A DNA stretch of 64,000 nucleotides from Chondrus crispus (taxonomy: Eukaryota > Rhodophyta > Florideophyceae > Gigartinales > Gigartinaceae), in assembly GCF_000350225.1 (NCBI RefSeq), contig NW_005178983.1:530955-594954 (forward strand), written 5' to 3'. The notes below the pieces were generated by a model that saw nothing but the letters and a program-made list of their open reading frames with translations, made no database searches and was not told the origin of the DNA. A program made the translations under genes and the position numbers. Below, piece by piece: positions 11,050 through 21,277 of this stretch (within the stretch, counting starts at the first letter, position 1; every line of letters begins with the position of its first letter).

Positions 11050-12086
11050 TGTCCAAGAACGGCCTCTTGCCACCCCTACCGAAAGGGCTAACAGACAACA
11101 GCGCACAGATAACCTGTAGTGGCTGTATTGACGGCAAATCGACGTCCAGACCCCACAGGAGAACCAAGCACCACGCCGCAAGAGGAGACAGCCTCTCATC
11201 GGACGTATGCGGACCCATAAAGTCGTCATCCACACACAACGCAAATTATTTCATAACAATAATGCCACGGAAACACGGTGCCTATGGGTATTCTGTCTCA
11301 ACAACAGAGCACAAGTCTCGACGATCATCATCAACGCCATTGAGCACATCGCCGCCCAGAACGAGAGATACCCGCGACTCCTGGCAACCGACAATGCAAA
11401 AGAGTACCTCGCCAAATCAGTACAAGAAGCGCTCAAAAAGAGAGGAATTCACTTTCGCCCGACTACCCCGTACACTCCTCAGGAGAATGCGCTGGCGGAA
11501 AGAATAAACCGCACGCTGATGGAGAAAGTGAGAGCGACACTGTCGCACAGCCCACTCCCAGATGCACATTGGCAGGACTCACTCTACGACGCGGTATTTA
11601 AATACAACTTAACATACCATCACGGACTGAAAAGCATCCCGCATACGGCATGGCATGGCACCACACCGGAAATGCGGAAAATGTTCACATTTGGACAAGT
11701 AGACTACTCACCGATTCTCAAGCCCAACGCCCCGAAGCTGCAACACAAGGCCACCCCAATAAGATACATGTACGGAATAGACAACACACACATCTGTGTC
11801 CAACACATTGTCACACGCAAATACACAAAAATGCGTGCAGACAACTTCCGTCCGTACCACCAACACAGGGACCCCTGCACGACCACGACAACAGCCTTCG
11901 CAACTCGCACAGAGCCCCGACGAAGCCACTCGCAAATGACACAAAATGCAAAGAAGAAAACCCCACACAACCGCAAGCGCACCACGCGCACGGTGTCAAC
12001 AAAAAGCGACAGAACACCCACACCGCCGAAGACACTAAAACGAGCGCGACTGTACCCACAGATGGATCATAGCGCACGACGCCGAA
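11050..12086 (+). pseudogene. copia integrase, two frames
   Basis: The zinc-binding tail (C-SGCIDGKS) and the first catalytic aspartate (LSSDVCGPI) are in one frame up to about 11275. The core then continues in another frame (within 11207-12391), with the second aspartate in LLATDNAKEY and the glutamate in ENALAERINRTLMEK. The D-D-E order and the PYTPQEN block are typical of retroviral-type integrases of copia elements. A basic, Thr/His/Arg-rich tail follows. The frame change near 11275 shows the copy is inactive. The enzyme would have inserted element cDNA into the genome. Confidence 0.82.
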
Positions 12087-13183
12087 TTGGAGCAAATAGA
12101 CGACATGAAGGCGATAGATTGGGCATCACAGAAACCCTGCAACGCACGCACAGCAATCATCCCGACCACCATGACTTATCGATACAAACATGGACACGGG
12201 CAAGGGACCACAACGAGGAAAGCGCGATGCTCGATACGAGGAGACCGCATGAAACCACACGAGCACTACGATCCCGAAAAAACCGCCACGTACATGGCAG
12301 ATCGCACCACGATCAGAACGCTATTCGCCATAGCAGCCTCCATGAATATGACCATCGAGCATTTCGACATCACTGGAGCATATTTGCATGAGAAATACCA
12401 ACACGAAAACCGAGTATACGTGTGGCAGCCTCAACGCTTCGATGGCACGTACAAACACATAAGCACACACGGCGAGCTGAAGGGCAACTTATGCGGGACT
12501 CCAGCGGCAGCCAATATATACGGTACAGAGCTACACCATCACCTCAAACGCCATGGTTACATCCAGATGAGATCAGACACCTCACTGTTCACAAAAAAGG
12601 GCACACCATACTCGTAGGTATTAGCATGGACCACTTCCTCCCAATTGCCACCAGCCAAGCCCTCATCAATGACCTATACACAATCCTCCAAAAAAAGTAC
12701 AAGGTCAAGAGAATGGGGCGGCCAAGCAAGTACCTCAACTGGACAATAAGGTACAGCAAGGAATGAATACACCTGTCCCAACCAGAGCACATAGACAACG
12801 TCGTGAACCTCCTTTCTCAGCAAGAGTGCAACACCAAGAGCACCCCCTATCTGGACGGCATCAATATGGACCCCCCAGCAGAACGCGAAGAAAAATGTGA
12901 AGAGATCGCCGCGATATACGAAAAAGCAGTCGGAGAAATCCGATATATCGCGGACAGCACCCGCCCCGACATAGCATTCGCCACCACTGCCCTCGCCCGA
13001 GCACTCAAGAAACCAACACGCAGACACTGGAAACTTGTACAGAGGCTTGCACAATATCTGAGAGCAACGAAGAACGAAGTCATACTCATACCATCAAAGA
13101 AGGAAACAGGAGTGACATTCAACGCGTTCTCCAACGCGGACTACGCGAACGACCAGACCACCAGGAAGTCAATCACAGGGATA
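12087..13183 (+). pseudogene. copia reverse transcriptase and first part of RNase H, cut by insertion
   Basis: RT motif A is seen as IEHFDITGAYLHE and a degenerate motif B as LKGNLCGTPAAANIY. The catalytic YVDD box is replaced by a decayed ISMDHF after a frame change near 12600. A stop (12764-12766) and further sequence lead to the connection block GEIRYIADSTRPDIAFAT, then the start of RNase H (FSNADYANDQTTRKSITG). There, at 13183, the coding sequence is cut by the chromovirus LTR; its continuation is at 29347. The catalytic aspartate pair is lost, so the RT would be dead even without the insertion. Confidence 0.85.
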
Positions 13184-13883
13184 TGTAGCATGAACACCCC
13201 CAGACGACTGGAGGTGTATGCACAGTTCGACCTGTAGACCCCGGATCGGAGAAGGGGTGAAGCGGGCCAACCAGCTACGGAACCGGGCTCGGGCCCGGGT
13301 AGCGGTGGTAGAGCGGGAGCGAGCAGGGACGCGCGCACGCACGAGCAGATCGACGCCTCGACGCCCCGGAGCAGCACTGGGTGACGTACCAGTGGCGACG
13401 GGCGGAGGCGGTTCCGTGCTCGCTCGCGTGCTGCGCGTCCACTCCGGCTCGGCTCCGACTAAACGCGCGCGAAGAGCGAAGGCGACGTTTAGAATAAGCT
13501 GGCTGGACTGACCTCGGCGGTCGGTTGAGGACAAGCCAGTGCTTGTCCCTCCCCGCCGCCGTCGGTCCGCACCATATTTAATGTACAAAACAATCTATCA
13601 TAACACTACAGTACCGAGGTACTGTAGTGGACTACTGTAGTGCAGGTCGGCCTGCACTGTAATACTGTCAGCTATGTCAAGGCTGACAGTACACGTATTA
13701 CCCGTGGTGCGTGCGCGCTTCGTTCGCGCGTGTACACGTGTGCGCGTGTATGCGCGTGTCCCTTGTCCCCGTGGTGTACACGTGGACACGCGCGGTTGTA
13801 CTGTAGAGCGTCGAGCTCTACAGTAGGGGATCCTGTTGTTGATCTAATCTAACTAAAAAGGCCCCAGGGGGGGTTATACTACA
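13184..13883 (-). repeat. 3' LTR of the chromovirus (700 bp)
   Basis: Ends are TGTAGCATAAACACC and the inverted TGTAGTATAACCCCC, so the termini form an imperfect inverted repeat. Full-length match to 28647-29346. Contains a run of stem-loops at 13604-13823. Confidence 0.93.
13604..13823. other. Array of stem-loops inside the chromovirus LTR
   Basis: Consecutive inverted repeats: 13604-13629 (arms CACTACAGTACC/GGTACTGTAGTG), 13639-13658 (AGTGCAGG/CCTGCACT), 13664-13690 (ACTGTCAGC/GCTGACAGT), a GCGCGC..GCGCG palindrome near 13716-13735, and 13801-13823 (CTGTAGAGC/GCTCTACAG). The same array is at 29067-29286 and 38272-38491. A diverged copy at 53455-53638 keeps the pairing with different arm sequences. 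The pairing is seen in the sequence; a role in RNA folding, packaging or 3'-end formation is inference. Confidence 0.85.
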
Positions 13884-14203
13884 CGGCCCCCCCGTCAAGC
13901 GTGAACGTCCACGTTCACGGGTGCTTGTAGGGAGAGCCATGTCGGACGCGTCTCACTTGATCTTGACTTGACCAAGGTTCCATTCGTCCCACCCCGTTCG
14001 TCACGTGTCTCCCCGTTCCCCGGTGTTTGCGTGGTTACGCTTCCCTCGCACGTCCCGCTCCCTTGTCCTTGATTAAATCGCCCCAAAAAAATCCAAAAAA
14101 TCATTTTCCCGCGAAAATGTTTTCTTCCAAAAATTAGCGCACGATCCGTGATTGGTGCGCAGTCCAGTCCGAACTGTGTGCGCACAGTGTATGAATACAG
14201 TAC
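13884..14203 (-). other. Chromovirus 3' noncoding end with polypurine tract
   Basis: On minus this stretch ends with an inverted repeat (CGTGAACGT/ACGTTCACG), a TGA stop of a frame ending VNVDVHA, and a G-rich tract ACGGGGGGGCCG touching the LTR. That is the position expected for the polypurine tract that primes plus-strand DNA. The 3' ends of two other chromovirus sequences in the window (21271-21300 and 53380-53405) look the same. The block is cut at 14203 by the inner gypsy element and resumes at 20013. Confidence 0.7.
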
Positions 14204-14576
14204 TGTTGCGGAACGGCACGTGGATACGTGTAAAACTGGACTGCGAACCGAAATGTGGATACGCACCACCTGGGTAGGGAACCGAAACGCAAGAGTCCGA
14301 CAGGAGCGGTGGAAGAGGGCGTGTAGTCGACGCCACCGGAGCGTGGCGAAAGGAAAGGGGATGATGTGAGGCGGCGGTGGAGAGACAGGAACGATGGACG
14401 TGGAAGCAAGGGAGACAGGGATAGAGAGCTTCTCGCAGGGAGTAGAGAGTACTTAAGGGCGGCCTCCGGAAGATAGAAGGCGGGGGGAGGCAGCGAACAG
14501 TCACGAAGTAAAGAGTTTGGGTGGATGCCCTCATTGAACTGGTCGCGAGTGCCACGCGGTTGGGATAACCGCAACA
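14204..14576 (+). repeat. 5' LTR of the inner gypsy element (373 bp)
   Basis: Starts TGTTGCGGAACGG and ends GATAACCGCAACA; matches 19636-20008 end to end with 11 substitutions and no indel. Confidence 0.93.
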
Positions 14577-14590
14577 TTACAAGCTTGTAA
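14577..14590. promoter_or_regulatory. Palindrome at the primer-binding position of the inner gypsy element
   Basis: Directly after the 5' LTR lies the perfect 14-bp palindrome TTACAAGCTTGTAA. No TGG-type sequence complementary to a tRNA CCA end is present in the next 30 bases. The palindrome occupies the place of the primer-binding site; self-priming or an unusual primer is possible, but this is inference. Confidence 0.5.
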
Positions 14591-14754
14591 GTGATCGCGG
14601 CACAAGTCGATCCGACTGCCAGCGATTGGCAGAGGCAAGGAACAAGGGGCGAATCACTGTGATAAATCAGTCCACCGAGAGAGACGGTGACGATTATCGC
14701 GGACGTTCTGGTGAGGCGGTTCAGAGCGAGAGTGCTCTGCCGTCATCAAGCCCT

Positions 14755-16020
14755 ATGACTGCAGCCAGTGGAGGTCTCGGTATGATACCGACACCTGCTA
14801 CGATACGGTCTCGAAACACAGACGCGTCCCAACTTCGTGAGAGGCAGCGTAGTTCTGGGGATATGGCATTGTTAAGGACGCCCACAAATGGGTCAGGAGT
14901 CGCTCAAGCGCTTTCCGGGATGAAAGAGGCGGTAGAAGCGATGATAGAGTCAATGGCACGAACTACGCAAACTGTCATACTGATAGGCGACATTGTATCG
15001 AGAGCGTCGAATTCTCTAGAGAACCTAACGGAAAGAATGTCCGAGGTGGTGCGGTCTGCTGTCCTCGAACGGGGAAATCTGGATGAAGCACAAGCGTCGA
15101 GCACCCTCAAGGAGCAAGATTTGTCGGACGAACTCAACTCTGTGAAAGCGCGTGTTGTGGGCTCCAGTCGTGCACAGGAGCTGCAAAATGATGCTAGTGC
15201 GCAGCCGGATGTATACTCCCTTCACACAGCGTATCGGATTTACAGTAAGTCTATGGAGCCGGTCAAGGTCAGCAAGCCTGGCGACGCGAAGTTTTTCGCT
15301 GCTCGTAAGGCTTGGACACGGCTCTGTAAGGACTTCCCCATTCGAGAGGGATGCCACCGCCGCCTACTAGCATGTGCTTTCTGTGGAACGGCCTTGGCCA
15401 TTTTCGAAGACGTCGCATCATCGCACCTCGATGCCAACGCCGACGATCTCTGGGAGATACTGCGAGGGCGCCTATGCAACAGCAGTCACCAGAGAGGTTT
15501 AAGGATTGCGTTTGACACGATGGAGTGGGACGAAGGGCGGGAGAGCGTTGGGCAGTTCGCGCAACGATTGCGTACGGCCGCAGTGGCCCTCCCAGACAAA
15601 GTCTCGGACGAGAGGCTTCTGGACCGTTTTACTCAGTCCTTAAGCGGACGGCTTCGTGACCACGCTCTGGCAGTGCAGGGAACATTTGACGAAGTGACGA
15701 GCCGGGTTGCGATGATGGGTACAAGAAGGGCAGGCAGCAGTCGGGAGTCCAAATTCCGGCCAGAGCGCGTAGCTGTACTCAGCGATGAAGTAACTACAGC
15801 AAACGAGAAGCCCCAATCACGTTCGAATTCCGCACCGTGCGCCAACGCGATGGAGGATCGTTTTGCCACGGCCATATGCTACCACTGTGGCATCAAGGGC
15901 CACCCCGCGCGTTCTTGCGATAAGAAGCGCCGCAACAAGTCACAGAAAGCCACGTCCAACGCGGGGGAAGGGGGAGGGGAGGGGGAAGCAGCCGGCACCC
16001 CTCTAGCCAAGCAGAACTAG
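14755..16020 (+). CDS. gag: Gag of the inner gypsy element
   Basis: The frame is open from the LTR end, but the first ATG is at 14755, giving 421 residues; the reading frame upstream (14578 onward) has no ATG and no stop. The middle part matches the retrotrans_gag capsid domain, with blocks such as KAWTRLCKDFPIREG, DLWEILRGRL and VGQFAQRLRTAA. A CCHC zinc knuckle, CYHCGIKGHPARSC (C-x2-C-x4-H-x4-C), lies near residues 375-388 and is followed by a lysine-rich tail. It would package the element RNA in cytoplasmic particles. This part shows no break. The start is uncertain: initiation at ATG 14755 or at an upstream non-AUG codon. Confidence 0.85.
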   Translation: MTAASGGLGMIPTPATIRSRNTDASQLRERQRSSGDMALLRTPTNGSGVAQALSGMKEAVEAMIESMARTTQTVILIGDIVSRASNSLENLTERMSEVVRSAVLERGNLDEAQASSTLKEQDLSDELNSVKARVVGSSRAQELQNDASAQPDVYSLHTAYRIYSKSMEPVKVSKPGDAKFFAARKAWTRLCKDFPIREGCHRRLLACAFCGTALAIFEDVASSHLDANADDLWEILRGRLCNSSHQRGLRIAFDTMEWDEGRESVGQFAQRLRTAAVALPDKVSDERLLDRFTQSLSGRLRDHALAVQGTFDEVTSRVAMMGTRRAGSSRESKFRPERVAVLSDEVTTANEKPQSRSNSAPCANAMEDRFATAICYHCGIKGHPARSCDKKRRNKSQKATSNAGEGGGEGEAAGTPLAKQN

Positions 16021-16210
16021 CGGCCGACCAGGCCCCCGCGACAAGCTCAGAAGGGCGCTTGTGCCGATGTCAAGGACGGCGCAAGGACTTTGAGAACAAT
16101 ATTGTTGTCGAATTGTGCGCGGGGTGCGAAAACGTGTGGGTTCCTTTAGACACCGGGGCGAGATCAATCTGGATTGATTGATCTTGATTTGAAGGAATGG
16201 GGGGTCGTGG
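16021..16210 (+). pseudogene. Protease active-site segment, frame-separated
   Basis: The aspartic protease active site LDTGARSIWI is encoded around 16146-16170, in a different frame from both Gag and RT, and is followed at once by a TGA. The rest of the protease fold (flap region and LLIGSEFW) resumes in the RT frame after 16211. Two frame changes therefore separate Gag, the active site and the protease tail. At least one is probably damage, though a Gag-Pol frameshift is normal in many elements. Confidence 0.75.
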
Positions 16211-17494
16211 GTGCCAGCTGACGCATCGGCTACAGCCGCAGACGGACATGAGATTGCCGTCTGCGGGAAGGGCAAGCTCAAGTTCGAACTCTGGGGCACC
16301 ACTTTCGTGGAACCGGTGCTGGTGGCTGAAAAAATTCCCAGTAAACTACTGATTGGAAGCGAGTTCTGGCGTCGATACGGACTCGTGCTAGACCTGCGTA
16401 CACTCCGCGGGAGGATCTGGGTCTCAGGGAGGAGTATCCAGGGAAACGTTGCCAAAATGACGACGAAGCACACAGGAACGGAACAAATGGCGATAATCAG
16501 CGATGGTGATGTCGAGGATGCCATAAGAGACATGGACTTGTCTCAGTTCCATGCGAAGCGAGAGGTGCAAGAGAAGTTTCGTGACATACTGTGGTCTCGC
16601 CGTGCGGTCTTCAAGGGACTCGGCAGGATAAGAGGTGTGCAGCACGAGATCAAACTGATAGAGGGCGCAAAACCCGTTTGCTGCCCTGTTAGACGACGTT
16701 CGCCTCGGGAAGAGGAGGTAGAGAGGGTAGAACTGGAAAAACTGCTCAAGATGGGGGTCGTGGAGCCCGCCGCCTCGCCATGGGCCGCGTGCAACGTCTT
16801 CGTGAAGAAGAAAGGCGGCACAATGCGTGTCACCTCGGATTTTCGCGAACTCAACGCAATGACCGTCACGGACACATATCCGATGGAGGATGTCCGCGCT
16901 ACCCTCGATTGGATGGGTACGAAAAGCATATTTTCGACGTTCGACCTGAAGGACGGTTTCTTTCAGATCGAGCTGCAAGACGCCTCCCGCGATTGTACCG
17001 CTATCCGCACCGTGATCGGACTACTGCGCTACGTCCGTCTTCCCCAGGGAATGCAAAACTCCCCGGCGGCATTCTAGCGTGTTGTAAATCTTATTCTCGG
17101 CGGCAGGAAGGGATTAGACATCTGGGCGTTTATGGATGATGTCAGTCTGGGGACGGCTACTGTGGAGGAGCACCTTCGCTCGGTGGACTCAGCGTTGGAG
17201 ACCTTCTACGAGGCCGGCGCAAGGCTGAAGTTGTCAAAATGCCAATTTGGCGTGCGCACGGCTGTAATTCTGGGACACAAGATCGACCGAGATGGCATCA
17301 AGCCCTCAGATGCGCATGTAGCAACAATCAGGCGCCTCGTGGAGCCGGGAGGAGGAGAAGAGCTTATGCGGTTCCTAGGGTTGATGAATTTTTTCTCGGG
17401 TTTCATCGACCACTTTTCCGAAATTGCCCGGCCCCTCCATGAGGTCCTTGCTGGCACCGGGTTCAACAAAAAAAGCGAAGGGGGCAGCGGTTAG
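16211..17494 (+). pseudogene. Protease tail and reverse transcriptase of the inner gypsy element, one nonsense codon
   Basis: One continuous frame with a single TAG at 17075-17077. It starts with the protease C-terminal part, then RT: VEPAASPWAACNVFVKKKGG, RVTSDFRELNAMT, STFDLKDGFFQIEL (motif A aspartate), LPQGMQNSPAAF (motif B), FMDDV (catalytic pair) and LSKCQFG...VILGHKI. The stop falls exactly after motif B, where the family usually has glutamine, so one C-to-T change (CAG to TAG) explains it. The frame ends at 17492-17494, where RNase H continues in another frame. Apart from the stop, all catalytic residues are present. Confidence 0.88.
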
Positions 17495-17519
17495 TAATCT
17501 CAGATTGGGGTAGGCGCTG

Positions 17520-19533
17520 GGGCGCCCGACAGCGCAGAGCATGGAAGGACCTCAAGGCAGTCCTCAGTGACCCCGACTTTCTCAAAGCACCCAGGCAAGG
17601 CGCGAGCAAGAAACTGATGACGGATGCAAGCGGTTATGGCATCGGGGGGGTCTTGCTACAGGAAGGGGAGGACAAAAGGTGGTACCCCGTGGCATTCACA
17701 AGCCGTAAACTTTCAGATGCCGAAAAGAAGTTCACAGTCACTGAGCGAGAGTGCCTCGCCGTCGTACATGCGTTGCGTAAATGGAGGTTCTACCTACATG
17801 GGGAGAGGGGCGTTGTCGTAGTCACGGATCATTGCTCCCTCAAGTGGCTCATGGGCCTAAGGGATCCACGAGGCAGATTGGCACGTTGGATGGTCGACAT
17901 ACAAGATTTTGACTTCACGGTCAAATACGCCCCCGGGGGGGACCTCGTCGTCCCAGACACCCTCAGCAGGGACGCGGTCGAGAAACCACTTTGCGCACGC
18001 TGTTTCCAGGAGATGGAGGATCCCGGGACCGTTCAAGGAGACGCAGAGGCGCTGTGCACGCTCCTGAGCATCACAGGACTGGGTGGGGGGCCTTCACCGG
18101 AGGACTTCCGTACAGAACAGCTGGCCGAGTTTGGTGATATCAAGGACTACGCCTGGAAGAGGCGAGGTCTTGGATATGCTGTGGATGAGGAGGGACTGTT
18201 GCGGAGGACGAGGGCTGGGAGAGAGCTGATTGTAGTACCTCCGAAGCTAGTTGACGCAGTGCTTGACCAGGTTCATAGGTCCAGGCTAAGCGGTCACTAC
18301 GGAGTCAGGCGAACTACGGACCGCCTGAGCAATTATTTTTGGTGGTCGGGCTGGAGAAAGGACCTGCAGCAAAGGGTTATGCGCTGCGTGGCTTGTACCG
18401 CAGCGAAAGCCACCAAGCCACAAAAGCATGCCAAGATGGTCGTGTACCACCCACGTAGACGCTTCGAGCAGGTGGCAGTTGACGTCCAGACGGTTACCCC
18501 AAGGACAGCCGCGGGATGTGTGAAGATTTTGGTAATGATCGACACGTTCACCCGGTTTGCTCGCGCGCTGCCCATACCCGATGAACGGGCTGACACAGTG
18601 GCCAGGGTCATTTTGGATGAGTGGGTGTCAATATTTGGGCCTATGGAGTCCATGCTCTCGGATGGAGGACCAAACCTCATCGGCAACGTTGTCAGAGAAA
18701 TGGCAAGACAACTCGGTGTCCGTCGCGTTCTCACCTCTCCACTTAACCCTCAAGCCAACGGGCGCGTGGAGCGCTGGAACCGAACACTGGTGCAAGACCT
18801 AGCCTGCTTCTTCAGCACAGGGACTGAGGACTGGGACTCGCATGTGGCACTCGCTTGTTTCCGGTACAACACGAGTGTACACGAAGCCACTGGAATCACA
18901 CCGTACGAGGCGATGTTTGGTATTCCTGCCTTCATGTCCTGGGGATCGGGAGAGGCGCGCAGATTGCGGGGCGAGCCGTATGACCTGACTGAACACCTCC
19001 GTGGACTGCACAATTGCCTTCTGTCACGTGGAAGGAAGGCACGGGAAAGGGCAGCCGATGTCTATGACAGGGACGTCAGGAAAATGATATTGAGGAAAGG
19101 TTGTCGAGTGCTAGTTTGGTCGCCTGAACTCGCTAGCAAGGAGGGAAACAAAATCGTTCGCCCTTGGATAGGCCCCTACCGCATCGATGAAGTCCTGTCG
19201 CCGGTCAGCTACGTGCTCAAGTCAGAAATGGGTGGGAAAACCGCGCGTGTACACCCTAATCGAATGAAAAAAATTCCTGACGGGGCTGTGCAGACCTGTA
19301 GCGCGAGAAACGGAGTTTTTCCTGATGGGATACGGCTCCTGAGACGCATGCAAGAATCAAAGATGAAAATCAATCGACGCTCGGGGCAGGAAGAAAAATG
19401 GTTCAAGCTGCAAATCGCGCGGAGGAATTCCCCAAGATGGACCAGGGAGAGCGACATACCCGCAGTCATCGTCAGACTGTTTGACAAAGGCACTGACCGC
19501 GACGCGCCGACACACAACGACGTGAGCCCATAG
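17520..19533 (+). pseudogene. RNase H and integrase of the inner gypsy element
   Basis: From 17617 this is one long open frame of 638 codons; homology starts slightly upstream in the same frame. RNase H has its acidic residues in LMTDASGYGIGG, TERECLAVVHAL and VVTDHCSLKWL. The integrase HHCC zinc domain spans VHRSRLSGHYG to RCVACTAAK, and the D-D-E core is at VAVDVQT, MLSDGGPNL and NGRVERWNRT. A basic C-terminal domain with PWIGPYRIDEVLSPVSYVL (GPY/F-like) follows. It has no chromodomain, unlike its host element. It removes RNA during cDNA synthesis and inserts the cDNA. Marked as pseudogene because it is cut off from RT by a frame change near 17495-17520; the enzyme part itself looks intact. 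Confidence 0.85.
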
Positions 19534-19610
19534 CGATGATTGCGAATACCTGCTCCTACTACGATTGGCGTTCATTCATCCCCGTCCCCGCTTGCAGGGT
19601 TGTTTCTCTG

Positions 19611-19635
19611 GCAGAAGCGAAGGAAAAGGGACGAG
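19611..19635 (+). promoter_or_regulatory. Polypurine tract of the inner gypsy element
   Basis: A run dominated by A and G (GAAGCGAAGGAAAAGGGACG) ends directly at the 3' LTR start (19636), the position of the plus-strand primer in LTR elements. Confidence 0.7.
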
Positions 19636-20008
19636 TGTTGCCGAACGGCGCGTGGATACGTGTAAAACTGGACTGCGAACCGAAATGTGGATACGCACCA
19701 CCTGGGTAGGGAACCGAAACGCAAGAGTCCAACAGGAGCGGGGGAAGAGGGGGTGTAGTCGACGCCACCGGGGCGTGGCGAAAGGAAAGGGGATGATGTG
19801 AGGCGGCGGTGGAGGGACAGGGACGATGGACGGGGAAGCAAGGGAGACAGGGATAGAGAGCTTCCCGCAGGGAGTAGAGAGTACTTAAGGGCGGCCTCCG
19901 GAAGATAGAAGGCGGGGGGAGGCAGCGAACAGTCACGAAGTAAAGAGTTTGGGTGGATGCCCTCATTGAACTGGTCGCGAGTGCCACGCGGCTGGGATAA
20001 CCGCAACA
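19636..20008 (+). repeat. 3' LTR of the inner gypsy element (373 bp)
   Basis: TGTTGCCGAACGG to GATAACCGCAACA; partner of 14204-14576. Followed by GTAC (20009-20012), the right copy of the target duplication. Confidence 0.93.
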
Positions 20009-20012
20009 GTAC

Positions 20013-21277
20013 AGTACCCAACGGTGGGCAGCACAGCTTGGCGCTGCCGCGGTGCCGTGTGCATCATGCGCTAGTTCTTGTCCGTCCGGGGCGGAGAGGG
20101 GTATCCGCTGTACGCGACTGTGCGCCGCCACCGCTTGCTTCCGTCACGTGCGCACAAAGCGCGTGCGCAAGGTACGCGCCCTCCATGGCTTGGTGTAATT
20201 CTTCATTCCCGCTAATTTTTCTTGCATTTTGGGGTCGGATTGCGGCGGTTTGACGGAGCCGCCGGCGGCTCCTCCTATTTTTTCGCATCGGCTCCCAGAT
20301 CTGGTGTGTACCTCGTGCACACCTCAGGACCCGGATCGGCGTCACTGCTCGTGGTAACTCATCCCGACTGCACCACCGTACACGTGTCGAACCTTTCTTC
20401 CCTGTCTATTTTAGCCCGTGGCAGCGTCGGTCGTCTGGGGGTGCCAGGTCTTCCTTGTAGCGCTCAAAACGCACGTTTGCGCTCTCATCTACCGTGTCCA
20501 TTTTCCCTATTCTAGGGTGGGGTCGGCAGACCCGCCGTATACTTTGCGCGTTCCCATTGCACGTGCACCGGGACCCGCGCGGTTCGTCCGCTCTCGTCTC
20601 ACGGATTACCACGAGGGTCGTCCCTATTCGGACAGTACGGCCTGACCGACGACTATGCGCATCCTATTTTGCCAGATCGTGTTCTTCTCGCGTCACTCGC
20701 CGTTCTTTAGCCCATTTTCGTAAGACGGTACGTACTGTCCATCTTTCCGCTTCCCATCCGGGGCAGCGATCGTGGAAAAGGTCTGCGTCGGCGTAACAAT
20801 TATGGGGCGGAGGTCGTCCTCCGTGTTCGATTCAGGACGGGAAAAGTAACGCGTATATCTGTCTCGCTCGTGCTGTCTCCCTCATGGCTCTCTTATTTTT
20901 GTAGGAAGGCTGGCGCGGTTGCTCAGCTTCGCGTGACCGCCTTCCGTCTCACGTCAGTGCGGCGATCTGCATACCTCTTTCTGCCCTGGGTAGTTGGTTT
21001 CCTTGACGGTGGACTACCGGGTTCTCGTCGGAGTCTCTCGAACCCATCCGTGGGGCCATGTTTTCGAAAGACAGTCCGTACTGTCTTTTATTCCGCGTCC
21101 TGCCGGAGGCGTCGCGCCTTCTCGCACTGGCTTGGTTTGTCATTACGTCTTGACGTCGGCCGTCGTCTTATCGTGTGACCCTCCGATGGAGGCAGTTGTC
21201 CTTTCGCGTCTCTTCTTTCAGTATGCTCGTGCAGTCTGACATTTTAATCCGGGAAGGAGCGGTTGCGGGCCCCCTCC
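20013..21277 (-). other. Chromovirus 3' spacer between chromodomain stop and the inner insertion
   Basis: About 1.26 kb without a supported gene. On minus it starts with a G-rich tract directly after the chromodomain stop (TTGAGGAGGGGGCCCG), which resembles the polypurine tract beside the real LTR but is not followed by a TGTAG LTR start. The rest contains pyrimidine-rich blocks on plus around 20490-20900. With 13884-14203 it makes a 3' noncoding region of about 1.6 kb. Confidence 0.55.

Larger units (their letters stand above)
14204..20008 (+). mobile_element. Ty3/gypsy retrotransposon nested in the chromovirus
   Basis: Two 373-bp LTRs (14204-14576 and 19636-20008), TGTTGC...GCAACA, differ at 11 positions (about 97% identical). 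They are flanked by the 4-bp duplication GTAC (14200-14203 and 20009-20012). The internal region encodes Gag with a zinc knuckle, aspartic protease, RT, RNase H and integrase in Ty3/gypsy order on plus, opposite to its host element. A purine-rich tract (19611-19635) precedes the 3' LTR. No chromodomain is seen. One nonsense codon in RT and frame changes in protease and before RNase H make the copy inactive. Confidence 0.93.

Noticed and set aside
13600-13825. CRISPR-like or satellite array in the LTR hairpin region
   Set aside because: The units are different inverted repeats, not direct repeats with spacers, and they lie inside an LTR of a eukaryotic retroelement.
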